Both the position numbers and the translations under genes were made by a program. Under the pieces are notes generated by a model. The model saw only the letters and a list, made by a program, of their open reading frames with translations, had not been told where the DNA came from and did no database searches. DNA of 64,000 nt, taken from Osedax fenrisi. Taxonomy: Eukaryota; Annelida; Polychaeta; Sabellida; Siboglinidae. The DNA lies in NCBI GenBank assembly GCA_964019155.1, contig OZ025243.1, positions 12,069,444 through 12,133,443 on the forward strand. The letters run 5' to 3'. Below, one piece after another: positions 1-12,659 of this stretch. The first letter of the stretch is position 1. Every line of letters starts with the position of its first letter.

Positions 1-568
1 GTCTCTTATATATGTGTGTGTATATATAATGATGGTTGATTGCTAATTTATTTTATTTCTATTTTATTTGTATGCAAATATATAGTCAACATTATAGTCG
101 ATAACATATTTTGCAAAGCAAAGATATATGTATATATTTTGCAAAACAACAATATATATATATATATATATATTATCAGATTTAGGTTTGCACCAGGGTT
201 TTTGTAGAAGCTAAAGCTTATCGAGACAATTACCCTTAATTTTAAAGCAAGTTCAAAAAAAAACTAAATAAATAAAATATTATAAAATATTAGATGACTT
301 CCTTTTTACATAGATACAATACAATGAATAAAATAGAAAAATAATATAAATTGTTTGAACTTGCCATAAAATTATGTAATCATCATTTAATTATTTATAA
401 ATAAATAACTAAAATAAATAATAAGTACTATAAAATAATACACTAAACAAAAATATAGATGTATTAATATAAAAGAAGAAAAAAATGAAGTAAAATGAAG
501 TAAAACTGAATAAAACTGAATAAAACATAACAAAAAGAATATCTAGAAAGATGGTAAGAACTGTATGT
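1..568. other. AT-rich sequence without a gene
   Basis: The stretch holds (TA)n tracts and A-rich DNA with short tandem motifs such as AAAATGAAGT and AAAACTGAAT around 480-530. A partial copy of a dispersed repeat lies near 115-200 (GCAAAGATAT, then GATTTAGGTTTGC); fuller copies are at 3485 and 63,040. No open reading frame or RNA gene is supported. Confidence 0.6.
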
Positions 569-570
569 AA

Positions 571-601
<31 letters not shown>

Positions 602-1905
602 CAGTAAATAAGTTTTAGGATTTTTTTTGTAATACTTTATAATAATGTAAAGAATGTAAAATATTTGTTCAAACTGAAATGTTAGTTTAATTACTAATTT
701 TTATATAAGTGTCAATAAAGAGAAATAAAACAAAGAAGTATAATCAAGTATACAAGAAAAAAGATTCAATACAAAATGTTTATGTAATTAAAAATAAAGT
801 CAAATAATATTATTAGTCAGAGGGAAATAAAAAATACTAAAGAAAATACTAAAGAAAAAAGAAATAAATAACAGTTTTTTTTAATTTTATTATTTTTATA
901 TAAATGTCAATTAAAAAGAAAGAAAACATGAAAGTAAATTCAAATATAAAATGCAAAAATTCAGTAAAATAATATTATTAATGTCGGGGAAATAAAATAT
1001 TGTAAAGTAAAACACTCAAAAGTATTAATTTTTTTTTAATTTTTACATAAACGTCAATAAATTAAAATAAGAATAAAATGTGGATCTTAGTATATAATAC
1101 AATATTAGATAAAAGACATGATAAAAGATATAAAATTAGAAAAATGAGATTTAGATTATAAGTATACTGAGTAAGAAGATAACAAATGTGTATACATACG
1201 TTTCCTGAATAATTTATAATTTGAAATATTTTTTAAAATATTATCAAGCTTATTCCAGGTAATTGGTCCAATGTATATTAATGTTCTTCTGCATAGTTCT
1301 TTTTTGAAATTAATAATTGAGAAATTATTTATGCTCCTAGTGTTGTGAGATGATGAAGTTACAGAAAAAAATGCATTTGTTATAACAGGATGAAGATCAT
1401 TGAAAATTTTAAACATAAATTCACATGTACTTATATATGTAATTTCATTTATTTTTAATAAAGAATTATCAATAAATAGTCCATTAGTATGATGTAAAAA
1501 ATGTTTTTTACATATAATTCTTATCATTCGCTTTTGAAGAATATATATGCATGATACATTAGATTTATATGTATTTCCCCAAAATATGTTACAATACTTT
1601 ATATGAGGCAAGAATATGGAATTATATATATGAAGTAATGCTTTTTTATTTATAAATTTGGAAATAATGTTGGTAATCCATATGATTTTTTTTAGTTTTG
1701 ATTTTAAAAACAAGATATGTTGTTTCCAGTTTAATATATCGTCTATAATTACGCCTACAAATTTATAAAATGTACCTCTTTCAATATTTCTGTTAATTAA
1801 ATTTATATTTATAATAGTTCTTGAATTAATAGACATAAAGTAAGTTTTATTTAAATTTAATGATAACCTATTATATATTAACCATTTATTAATAATATAT
1901 ATATA
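569..1905 (-). mobile_element. 5'-truncated non-LTR retrotransposon (LINE) with 3'UTR and poly(A)
   Basis: On the minus strand an open frame ends at 1156 and encodes the last part of a LINE ORF2 protein. In order it shows NRLSLNLNKT, FVGVIIDDILNWKQHI, LYNSIFLPHIKYCNIFWG, LQKRMIRII and a final block with HNTRS and PITWNKL. These match the region after the reverse transcriptase catalytic core in CR1/Jockey-like elements. The catalytic core and endonuclease are absent. Similarity starts near 1895, where a (TA)n tract and another repeat begin, so the copy is 5' truncated. Below the stop are diverged repeats of about 150-180 bp (about 690-870, 880-1030 and 1035 onward) sharing TTTTTAYATAAAYGTCAATAAA-like cores, then a T run at 569-601, which is a poly(A) tract on the minus strand. 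The 3'UTR and tail assignment is inference. Confidence 0.75.
1156..1900 (-). pseudogene. LINE ORF2 C-terminal remnant (reverse transcriptase thumb and tail)
   Basis: This open frame of roughly 245 codons encodes the LINE ORF2 C-terminus, with FVGVIIDDILNWKQHI and the tail motif PITWNKL. The residues upstream of NKWLIYNRL come from (TA)n and unrelated sequence, so the ATG near 2007 is not a real start. It lacks the catalytic YxDD box and is best read as a dead 5'-truncated copy. The frame is intact over its length, which suggests a fairly recent insertion. Confidence 0.7.
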
Positions 1906-1937
1906 TATATTTATATAATAATATATATATATCTCCC

Positions 1938-2020
1938 TATATATGTCACGTGATTGATATTGACCCGTCCCGCTGCTAGAAATGGTATCAAAATGACTAC
2001 AATACATTTAGGTTTGCCTA
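1938..2020 (+). repeat. Dispersed repeat copy (CTGCTAG / TTTAGGTTTGC type)
   Basis: The segment contains GTGATTGATATTGACC, CCGCTGCTAGAAATGGTATC and TACATTTAGGTTTGCC. The same order of motifs is found at about 3485-3600 and 63,040-63,140, and in part at 115-200. It abuts the 5' truncation of the LINE. Its class is unknown. Confidence 0.5.
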
Positions 2021-2424
2021 GGAATATCAAGCTTGATATTCTTACAACAATGTTTTCAAATATATTTTTTTAATATTTTTCAAAAGTTAAATTTGATACG
2101 AATTTACAATATAATACAATAGTTATCCGAAAATATACCCTATACATATCTATAGAGTTATATCTTTCCTTAGAACAATCTTTGGTATAAACTTCAATAA
2201 AGCAAACGACGCAACTTTCAATCTAATGTGCATTATAATTATATATTCCAGAATATTACGTAATCATCATCGATATATTATGTTATAATCGATAATATTA
2301 AGTATGTATGTGTATACTAATATAATGATAATTAAATTGACAATATATGTATACATAAAATATATTTATAATACTGAATAATATTAAACTAAGATAATTA
2401 TCTGATTAAAGTTTCAATCATATG

Positions 2425-2507
2425 ATAAATTACATTTAAAAAAAAAATATTAATTATTAAATGCTATAGAGCCATTTATATTTAACCGGTCCGAATTAGG
2501 GTAATAT

Positions 2508-2543
<36 letters not shown>

Positions 2544-2993
2544 TCAACTCCCGATAAGTCGGACTCGCAAGGGACCGGGAAAAGTGTCCGACTTAGCGAG
2601 ATGTCCGACTTATCCGAGATTCAGAATTACATGCAAATAATACATGAGATGCGCAGCGTGAGTTAAAGGATTACCGACATGTGGAATTATGCAACAATCA
2701 ACAACATAAAATGTTGTATTCAATAATATTACTTACTAAAATTATAATATTCATTATTTAAAGTAAACATTTCTGACAATTTATGAAAAGTCCGACTTAT
2801 CCAGTATAAAAATCATCAAAATGACAATAATATGTGTCCGACTTATAGAAAAGTCCGACTTATCCAATCCAACTTATCCGACTTATCCGATTAATTTAAC
2901 ATGGAACTAGATACAAATCCAACCAAACCAACTAAATGTGTCCGACTTATCGAGAAGTCCGACTCATCCGTAGTCCGACTTACCGAGAGTTGA

Positions 2994-3042
<49 letters not shown>

Positions 3043-3176
3043 TATTGATATCTAAGATATATATGGGTAATATCCCCTTTATATATAGGGGATATTACCC
3101 TAATTCGGACCGGTTAAATATAAATGGCTCTATAGCATTTAATAATTAATATTTTTTTTTTAAATGTAATTTATTA
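2425..3176. repeat. Inverted repeat with about 90-bp arms enclosing a pogo MITE
   Basis: The left arm (about 2425-2516) and right arm (about 3085-3176) are near-perfect reverse complements. Each contains GAGCCATTTATATTTAACC, GGTCCGAATTAGGG and a TAATATCCC(C)TATA end. The space between holds (TA)n and the MITE at 2541-2996. The GGTCCGAATTAG...CCCTA motif recurs at 5240-5265, so the arms are probably ends of a TAGGGG-type MITE family in head-to-head orientation. Confidence 0.65.
2541..2996 (+). mobile_element. pogo/Tigger-like MITE, family A copy 1
   Basis: The ends are CAGTCAACTCCCGATAAGTC and, in reverse complement, CAGTCAACTCTCGGTAAGTC. They are inverted repeats starting CAGT and flanked by TA on both sides, as expected for Tc1/mariner-pogo elements. 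Inside, TCCGACTTATCC-type motifs recur many times near both ends. There is no coding capacity. Copies 2 and 3 are at 20,857-21,280 (inverted) and 60,228-60,663 (same orientation). The superfamily assignment rests on termini and TA flanks. Confidence 0.8.
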
Positions 3177-3398
3177 TATAGATAATATATACATACATTT
3201 ATAACATTGCCATACAAAATAGTTTTAGTTAAAAAGTTATTTAAATACATATATAATTAGGTTATAAATTATGAGTTAATATAAATAATCAAGTTTATTA
3301 CATATATTCATTTGTTATACTAAATTTAAAATAAACAAATTAAAAATAATAGAAAATATCAAAATTAATAATAAAGATTACTGAGTATACTGTATACA

Positions 3399-3442
<44 letters not shown>

Positions 3443-3448
3443 TATACA

Positions 3449-3480
<32 letters not shown>

Positions 3481-3840
3481 TAAAGATTTTGAGAAGCAAA
3501 GATATAACACTCCATATGCATGCAACGTAATTTATTAATAGCCCCAACCGCTGCTAGCAGTAGTATCGAAATCACTGAAATAGATTTAGGTTCGGCTCTG
3601 TTTGCATACAACAATGTTTTCATTGCTCTATTAAATTACATGCAATATAAATTAGCCTGTACTCACTAAATATATACTTATAGCATTTAAAACATACATA
3701 TCATATTTGTTTGTTATATATTAGTAATGATTTAGTTTGAACACTTAGTTTTCATCATATAAATATTAATTTAAAGCATATTATTTAACATTTTAAAAGT
3801 GTATAGTTAAATACGAATTTACATTATAAACAACGCATAG
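3174..3840. other. AT-rich spacer with (TA)n and a dispersed repeat
   Basis: It holds two long (TA)n tracts (about 3400-3440 and 3450-3478) separated by TACATTATACAG, then a dispersed repeat copy. Reading frames across it only translate the microsatellite. No gene is supported. Confidence 0.55.
3485..3600 (+). repeat. Dispersed repeat copy (AAGCAAAGATAT...CTGCTAGCAG)
   Basis: The segment reads GAAGCAAAGATATAACACTC, GCAACGTAATTTATTAATAG, CGCTGCTAGCAGTAGTATCG and AGATTTAGGTTCGG in order. The copy at 63,040-63,140 follows the same order. No coding signal is seen. Confidence 0.55.
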
Positions 3841-3847
3841 TTCCTAA

Positions 3848-4756
3848 AAGGGGTTACACACTGCTTCGAATTGTTCATTTACCTTCGAATAATTCGAATC
3901 GAAAGTATTCTATTCGAATATATTCGAATTGAAAATTTTTCATTGTTTCACACCGCTACGAATTATTTTAAAAAGTCTAATCGAATTATTCCAGTTTATA
4001 GCCAATGGGTATAATATAGGTCAAATACAATGATTATACATACAATGATTATAGATACATGTTGTTGATATTAAAATAAATTTGAAATTTAACTTTACTT
4101 TATTTTATTATATAATACTTATATAATACTATAATTTTCGCACAATGGATGAGGAATCTATATTTATGTTTATGCTTCTGTAAAGCTGTAATTATGAATA
4201 TAAAATAGCAATAGAATGACGGTGTTTATGGCAGTATGACTGGCTAAAAAACCGCGAGAGTGAATTCGGTGGAGCATTTAGAATAATAATGGAGCAAGCT
4301 AGAGAGGATCCAGACCAGTTCAAAAAGTCTGTCCGTATGGACTATATCACATTTACAGTTATAGTAAATAAAATACGGAATAAAATACAGAAAATTGATA
4401 CTAATTTTAGAAAATGTATATCTCCGGAAATGAGACTAGTCATAACTTTGTATTTCCTAGCTACTGGTTCCTCTCTAGTTTCGCTTAAAACGATATTTAG
4501 GGTAGGGCTTTCAACGATATCAAATATCATTGATGAAACAATGAAAGCAATAATGCATTCTGATATTTGATTCGAATTAATTCGAATATACACAGAAATT
4601 CAACAAGCTGAATTTTAAATTCGATTCGAATTAAAATAGAACGCTTCGAATATTCGAAGGTTATTTCCCATAATGCATATTAATATTCTATTCGAATATT
4701 TTCGATTCGAATTATTCGAAGGTAAATGAACAATTCGAAGCAGTGTGAAACCCCTT
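3848..4756 (+). mobile_element. PIF/Harbinger DNA transposon, internally deleted
   Basis: The element is bounded by matching terminal inverted repeats: AAGGGGTTACACACTGCTTC at the left and, in reverse complement, AAGGGGTTTCACACTGCTTC at the right. The inverted similarity continues for about 60 bp through repeated TTCGAA motifs. A TAA trinucleotide sits immediately outside both ends (3845-3847 and 4757-4759), matching the TWA target duplication of PIF/Harbinger. Inside, on the plus strand, is the N-terminal part of a HARBI1-like transposase. Total length is 909 bp, far below an autonomous Harbinger, so the catalytic part has been lost. Confidence 0.88.
4289..4570 (+). pseudogene. HARBI1-like transposase, N-terminal fragment
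   Basis: About 93 codons resemble the N-terminus of Harbinger nucleases. They include FKKSVRMDYITFTVIVNKI, ISPEMRLVITLYFLATGSS and FRVGLSTISNIIDETMKAI, the helix-turn-helix-like block that precedes the DDE nuclease. The frame then stops and the sequence passes straight into the right subterminal TTCGAA repeats. No DDE residues remain. It lies within the Harbinger element with exact TAA duplications, so it is a remnant of that element and not a domesticated host gene. Confidence 0.8.
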
Positions 4757-4759
4757 TAA

Positions 4760-5263
4760 AAGTAACCCGCTATAGGTGGAACCAGGGTATTTTGTATACA
4801 AATTCGAATTACACGATTTCGCGTAAGCGTTATATATTTCCTTCGGAAAATCTTTGTATATACTGTATACAATACATACATACAGATAATGTCACAGGGT
4901 TTGGCATACACATATTATGAAACCAATAATTACATTTTATACATTGCATACTAGATTCGGTGAAATCATCAATTGCTTCAAAGCATATATTAACAACAAT
5001 CAAAACAATCGAAATAAAATATAAATTCCATAATTTGAATATTTTTTATTAAATAGTATTAAAATAGTGACATATACATCAAAATAGTAAGAATATTATT
5101 TAAATTTACATTCTTAAAATTAGTGTATTAAAACCTTTTCGATTAAAATTGTAAAATATAGTATTTAATTATTTAATAAATATAAACAACTTCTATATTT
5201 TCTGTTTTTGATTAAATAGTTGAAAATAGTAATATTGAAGATGGTCCGAATTAGAGTAGTATC

Positions 5264-5324
<61 letters not shown>

Positions 5325-7371
5325 GTATACCGTATTAGTAGAATATAATATATTATATAACAAACAATATATTGGTATACCCTGATCATAACGCAACGAT
5401 TAGGAACTCACACGTGCACAAGTTTAACATGGTGGCGAAATATCTAGGAGGTATTTAATATGGTGGCGGAATATCTATGTCAACGTAATATATATATATT
5501 AGCTGATATCCTTTCTATAAGTAATGCAGTTATATATATATAAGGTTCGTATAGGGTACATTAAGTAGGAATACAAATAATAATCGTGTAGTAATTGTAT
5601 TACATTATAGTAATTAAAGGTGTACTTCAATAGCTGATGGCAGTGCACTGAAGAACCTTTAAAAGTGTACTGCAATATCTATTCACAGTGTACTGAAGAA
5701 CCATTAAATATCATAGTGGTGCACCAGTTTAAAACATCATCACTCATTTACTGACGATAACACAATAATAACAATCATAAACTATTCGCTTTTTAATGTG
5801 ATCGTGTAAAGTGGGTGAGGCAATGATGACGATAGTACAATATGGTGATATCAACTGATTATATAGTTATATCAATGTTAATATTAACTATTTCCTATAT
5901 GCTATATGCTATATATAGGCTATCCTGTAATGTATAGTGTATACCCACAGAGCTAGAGACACACTTTCTCTCTAGCTCTATGTATATACCTAATAACCCA
6001 GTCATGTGTAAATTACACGTGGTTAATGAACATTATCACGTGACGATAATAATACGTACACACGTGGTTAATTACCCTTCGCATTAAATATATATATATA
6101 AATCGTTTGTTAATACGTCATCATTTATAGAATAACTATTTAATACTATAATTATTACAATTACTGATTAAGATTAGCTAATCGTGTGCTGTATGCATGC
6201 TTAAAGAACACTACGCCCTTTTCACTAGAAGTAACGTGACATGTGTTTATTATAATACCGCTCATTACATATACCGCTCTTTCTATAGAATCAATGTACG
6301 ATATATATGTCGTTACTATACCTATAGGTATACCTATAGTATATATTATACAATGTATATCTGTATTGTATATATGATTTTGGGAAATGTTCCAATACGA
6401 CATATATCTAGAATCCAGATTCTGGATATATGTCTATTACAATATATTTCAGAAATATAATGTTCCAGAAAGTTCTAGGTATAAGTTATATATCAATACG
6501 ATATTGACTTCTATGGATGTATTCACTTTGATATATTGTACTATTTCATGTATAATTAAACTGCTATATTAAGGTAGCCCTGAATAACTATATAGAGTAT
6601 TACTTACTATGTAGTATTATATATATATAGTAATTTAGTAGTCAATAAACCATTTTAAAATAAATAAATATAGTATATAATTAATTATATATATTAATAT
6701 AGTATGTATATATACCCTATAAAGTATATAGTGTATATACACTATAGTGTATATTTGTATGTATATATATACTAGAATATACACTGCATATGATAACTCC
6801 ATATAGGTAATCCCTAATCATAACATTTCAAATTATATTAATATTTATTCGTTTATTAAATCAAATAAATAAACTAAAAAGTATTAAACATTATAGACAT
6901 GTCTACATTATTTCACCATGCACGGAGAAAGAATTTATTTTAATTATTTCTATAATTTATTTTAATTATTTCTATAATTTCTATAATTGATTTTTCTTCA
7001 TTTTATTAGATAATATGAACGTAAATAAAATATAATTAAATTGACATTTGACATATATTGAACATATAATTATAATATCGTTAACTGTGACATATTTATG
7101 TAATTGTACATCCGTATACAGGTATACGTTATAAATTATAACTTATAACCCATGTAATCATATTATTACGAGCAATACCATCTAAAACAATAATATATAA
7201 GTAAATAATATCTGAAGTAATAGTGTTAAAAGCTTTTACCACTAGTGGTAATAACTTTGTTAAAGAGTTAAGGAATAACATAGTGATATGTACAATGTAT
7301 ACATTTTATATTATATATATAAGGGTCTATAGGGCCTATAATTTCTCAAAGTATTTATACAGATATATTTT

Positions 7372-7419
<48 letters not shown>

Positions 7420-8150
7420 TATAGTATACTAAATTGTAATGAATTATAATTCAAGAAATATATAATGGTATACGCCTTAATATACCCTGGCGATCACTTT
7501 TAACACCAGCTTTAACACTTTACATACCACGTGACATTGGAACACACATATGATGATAGTTTAAAAATACACTTCAAATAATACACTCATTTGTCTATAA
7601 TTTAAACTAATATTTAATAATTTAATTATAAATATCCATATATAACATATACGACGTGCACGTCCTATAATACATGTATTATACGTGAGTGTATATATGT
7701 GCAATTATATATGATATTATAATATATTTATAAATATATCTATATATATATTTCATTGTACTTAATTAACGTATGCTTTATATTAGTTTGCAAAGCGTGT
7801 AATTTAGCGCGGCCTACAACGATATCACACCTCTATAGAAACCATTATAATGCGTGCATACATGTAATGAATAGATAACAATGGACCACGAGACCTAACA
7901 ATAGACACGTGCGAACTTTACTTTTTACAATCACACATGAAGGTTAAGCATCTGGACGGACATGTTTTGGTCAGCTGACATATCACCTACCATTCTTGTA
8001 ATAATATGAATGCATTCATATTATTTTGTATCCGTTATTAAATATATTTAGTTAGTAGTATTATACTAGTATATAGTATATAATTAAGAGGAGGTTTGGT
8101 GGAAGAGGTATAATGGTTGTTTTTATATAATTATATATATATATACCTAT
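4760..8150. other. AT-rich spacer, no gene seen
   Basis: This holds (TA)n tracts (5267-5322, 7378-7412), a broken TAGGGG-type MITE end at 5240-5265, a two-copy tandem of about 54 bp at 5617-5705 (GTGTACTKCAATA...GTGYACTGAAGAACC) and a perfect 11-bp stem hairpin AGAGCTAGAGA/TCTCTAGCTCT at 5949-5982. Short open frames here are microsatellite or random. No coding exon is supported. Confidence 0.5.
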
Positions 8151-8159
8151 ACGAAATAA

Positions 8160-8640
8160 CAGCATGCCGTATACGAAGCGGCCATGTGTGTAAACACTTG
8201 CGTAACGTATGGTCAATTAGAGTGGTCAGTAGTGGTCAGCAGTGGTCAGCAGATAACGGCCAGACCACGTGGTATATTATGTAACCGCTAACCGGAAGTA
8301 CTCGCGGTATTGTATCACTAATAATCGATTGTTTCACGGTAGCGTACCGGTGCGGTATTAATATTCGGAAGTAGTCGTCACCCCCACCACCAGGGGAAAC
8401 AAAAGCGACGATTACGATAAACTCCGCGTAGAATAAGCGCTTATTTCGCAGTAAGAGTAATCCTATCGAGAAGCTGTGTTCTGATTGGTCGCGGAAGATC
8501 ACGTGATATTATAACGCACGCCCCCTACTTCGTTGTGGCTCGACGACTGCAGTTCAATTATTATCCATACTGTGTTGTCTTCGCTGCTCCTCATCCTTAC
8601 CTAGTGTAGCTTTCTAGTTGTGATCTATATTAGAATTATC
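8160..8640. promoter_or_regulatory. GC-richer island, possible regulatory DNA
   Basis: This block is clearly less AT-rich than its surroundings and contains CpG dinucleotides, CACGTG E-boxes (8266 and 8500 areas) and a triplicated GTGGTCAG motif at 8222-8250. An 88-codon minus-strand frame crosses it but shows no recognisable domain. I read it as possible promoter or enhancer sequence of an unknown target. No motif decides this. Confidence 0.3.
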
Positions 8641-8800
8641 TATTACGAATATTATAATTATTAATAACTAAATAAATTAAACATTCGTGACGTATTTCAT
8701 ACATTAAGATACATAGGACTACACCATGATGAGTTAGTATACTACGTTATAACGTATATATATTAACAATACATATATATGTTGTTCATTAATACTGCGG

Positions 8801-8863
<63 letters not shown>

Positions 8864-9731
8864 TATATATAAATATATATATAATATAATCATACTAAAA
8901 TTATATTAATGATTGATTATTATAAAACTATAGAAACATATAGGACATTGAAAATAACCATTTGTATATTATAATATAATGGTTTTATATTAACATTAAA
9001 GTTACCATATATATATATATATATAATAATAATATCAGAATTTAGGCATGACCAAGGTAATCGAAGAAGCGCAATGCTTATCTAGTCGTTTACCTGATAT
9101 ATATATATGTTATAATCATTATAATAATGCCTACAGTATATACATATATACAGTATACTATAGTACCTATTTGTGGTAAGTATGCATTTGTACACTATAC
9201 ATTGTACAGTGTATATACATGAACACATGTATAACTATAAGATATACAGATGTGTTAGATGGTTGAAAGACTACAATAGGCGAGTCTGGTAACCACCACC
9301 ACCACTACAATACACCCTGACACTATTGTTATCGGTAAACTATAGCGAACAATAGAATTGATAAACGTTGAATAAACATTAACAATGTCCATATATGGTA
9401 TGCCAGTAATATTTCTATTAATAGATGTTATTCTAAAAACGAGATACAAAAGTGGTCGTGTGCTTGTCATTATTGACCAGATTTTGGTATATTGATGAAT
9501 ATGTTTCTATATAAAAGTAGAAATGGCAGTATACAATGTATACAATGTATACATATGGCAAGTATATGGTGGTATACAGTGTATACAATGTTTACATATG
9601 GAAAGTATATGGTGGTATACAATGTATATAATGTATACATATGGCTAGTATATTGTGGTATACAATGTATATAATGATTTATATATATAAATTTAAAAAA
9701 AAATTATAATGATGTACACAAATTATAATGT

Positions 9732-9762
<31 letters not shown>

Positions 9763-10386
9763 AATATTATTATATATATATTATAATATAATATATATAC
9801 TGATATTTATAATGTATAATATACATACTAAAATACATTTTATATATATATATAATGTATAATATTTAATGTTATATTTAATGGAATGAAAAAGCAATAA
9901 ATATATTAAAAATTATTATAACAATATGAATTAGTAATTTTAATAATATTTTAATGTAATTATCATTATATTGTAAAGGATATATTCTATAAATAGAATG
10001 TATGTGTTCCGTGAAATACAAATATAGTATTTCCATGTAATTCAAATCATGTTGAATTACACGGTATTAATATATGTATATTTATATGAGGTATATTGTT
10101 TATGATATTAATTAACATACATTTATTATTATGTGTTAATACTTAATATATACTTAATATATTTATATACAGTATATAATATACTATAATAACATATATT
10201 GTATTTAACAATATGTACTCTATGTGTACTCTATAAAGTATATATAGCGAATATATTATACTATATATATATACTATTTCTATAATATATTATATATAAT
10301 ATAGGGTATTAAAAGGTAATAAATGTATTATAAATCTTAATATTATCATATTAAATTGTATATACATAATATATTAGTGTATGAAA

Positions 10387-10421
<35 letters not shown>

Positions 10422-11478
10422 CTAAAAGTCTAATATATTATATAGCATATGTGTATTAAATATATAAAAGTAGAAATATCATTATTTATAATGAATATTT
10501 AATATATAACCGTAGCCTATTACAAATGTCTTTCACGCGGAAAGCAATTAGCTAGAATCATGATGTTATATAAGATTACATAATACACAGTATACTGTAT
10601 ACATTATTCTGTATAATTTATACAGTATAATATACTATAATATACTATAACTATATATTAATTACTATATATAGTAATTTTAAAATTTCGAAATGATTTT
10701 AAGAGTGAAATAAAGATAAATGTTATTTCATATACCCCTTGTTAGAACATAAGTTAGGACATAATTTAGTAAATATGTAAGGACATATATGCATAGGTAG
10801 AATCGTACGTGGTATCAGAAATCAACTAAACAACAACCGGTGAATACGCGTGGACACCATATAAATATGAACAATGTAGACAATGTATACACTGTACAGT
10901 AGTGTACATATTTAAATGTATTTCCACATATAAATACATAAATCGGAGGTAAATAATTTAATTGTAAATAATTTAAAATGAAAATATAAATAAATAATAT
11001 ACATTAAGTAAAATTACTAGATAGATACGATATATTAATATATATATATATATATATATATTGTATATTGTATATTGTATACAATAAATTATATAACAAA
11101 TAGTTTATAATATATAGACTATAAACTATCGTATATTCGAGATTCCGATATCCACTATAGTAATCATATATCAGTAGGTATACATATAGGACGTGAGTCA
11201 TAACGTTTGACTCATACAGGATACACCCGATGAACTATAGCGACACCTATAGGTGTATGTCCTGCCTATACACACACACACACATACACGTAGTTAGGTG
11301 TGCGGTAACGATCAACATCCGGTCCGGACAGGAAGTCAAGTTTAGCCTCCATCAATATCCACCGCCGCCATTAATATCTGTCACCTAATAATCATCATGT
11401 CTACTTCATCACCACTACACTGCTGACCACTACACTGACCACCGCCTTCTTGAATGCAACACCGTTCACGCATATATA

Positions 11479-11525
<47 letters not shown>

Positions 11526-11542
11526 AATACGTATATAATGTA

Positions 11543-11600
<58 letters not shown>

Positions 11601-12000
11601 TATATACTCTATAGAGTATACGACGTATACGTATATTATACTTATATTATATAGACTATATATTAAACGTGTATGTGCACATTGTATAGGTATACCAATC
11701 ATGGATATAAAGAAGGTTCACCTGCAGGTATACATGTATACAATAGTATATTGATGTTACCCATACACACGTGCTAATGTATAAATTGTATACACGTGCT
11801 AATGTATACATTGTACACACGTGCTAATGTATACATTGTATATCACCTATAGATAATGTATGTGGGTTACGTGAAGAGAGGTAGGATACCACTGAGGTGC
11901 TAACTTTTGAGTCATAAGTTATGAGTCATAACTTATGACGGACAGTGGTATTGCTGACCGATGGGTAGAACAAACCTATACCATGGTATATAGTATCAGC
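8641..12000. other. AT-rich spacer with microsatellites, no gene seen
   Basis: It contains long (TA)n tracts (8803-8858, 11,480-11,597), an imperfect minisatellite of about 55 bp at 9522-9680 built on GTATACAATGTATACATATG, and a small GC-richer patch at 11,290-11,460 with CCACCGCCGCCATTA. Three copies of ACACGTGCTAATGTATA lie at 11,767-11,840. Open frames here translate repeats only. Confidence 0.5.
9522..9680 (+). repeat. Minisatellite, about 55-bp unit
   Basis: About three imperfect tandem units each carry GGTATACARTGTATAYAATG, then TTACATATGGMAAGTATA or a close variant. A 60-codon open frame over it is a by-product of the repeat. Confidence 0.6.
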
Positions 12001-12026
12001 TACTATATACTGCAGTATATAGTAGC

Positions 12027-12650
12027 TGATACTATAGCTGATACTAAAGCTGATACTATAGCTGATACTATAGCTTATACTATAGCTGCTACTATACCTG
12101 ATACTATATCTAATACTATAGCTTATACTATAGCTGATACTATAGCTTATACTATAGCTTATACTATAGCTTATACTATAGCTGATACTATAGCTTATAC
12201 TATAGCTTATACTATAGCTGATACTATAGCTAATACTATAGCTGATACTATAGCTGATACTATAGATGATACTATAGCTTATACTATAGCTGATACTATA
12301 GCTAATACTATAGCTAATACTATAGCTAATACTATAGATGATACTATAGCTAATACTATAGCTGATACTATAGCTGATACTATACCTGATACTATAGATG
12401 ATACTATAGCTTATACTATAGCTTATACTATAGATGATACTATACCTGATACTATAGATGATACTATAGCTTATACTATACCTGATACTATAGATGATAC
12501 TATAGCTGATACTATAGCTGATACTATAGCTTATACTATAGTTAATACTATAGTAATAGCTATAACTAATACTATACCTGCTACTATACCTGATACTATA
12601 CCTGATACTATACCTGATACTATAGCTAATACTGTATCTGCTACTGTAGT
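12027..12650 (+). repeat. 12-bp minisatellite (ACTATAGCTGAT)n
   Basis: Roughly fifty consecutive 12-mers of the form ACTATA + a variable 6-mer (GCTGAT, GCTTAT, GCTAAT, GATGAT, CCTGAT) run without a length change until about 12,540, then become irregular. Because 12 is a multiple of 3 and the unit has no stop in one frame of each strand, open frames of about 240-250 codons exist on both strands (11,935-12,654 plus; 11,926-12,678 minus). No ribosomal or splicing context supports translation. Confidence 0.9.
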
Positions 12651-12659
12651 ATAGTGCTA

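Noticed and set aside
8236..8502. 88-codon minus-strand frame in a GC-richer island
   Set aside because: No family motif; the frame length is plausible by chance in a GC-richer patch.
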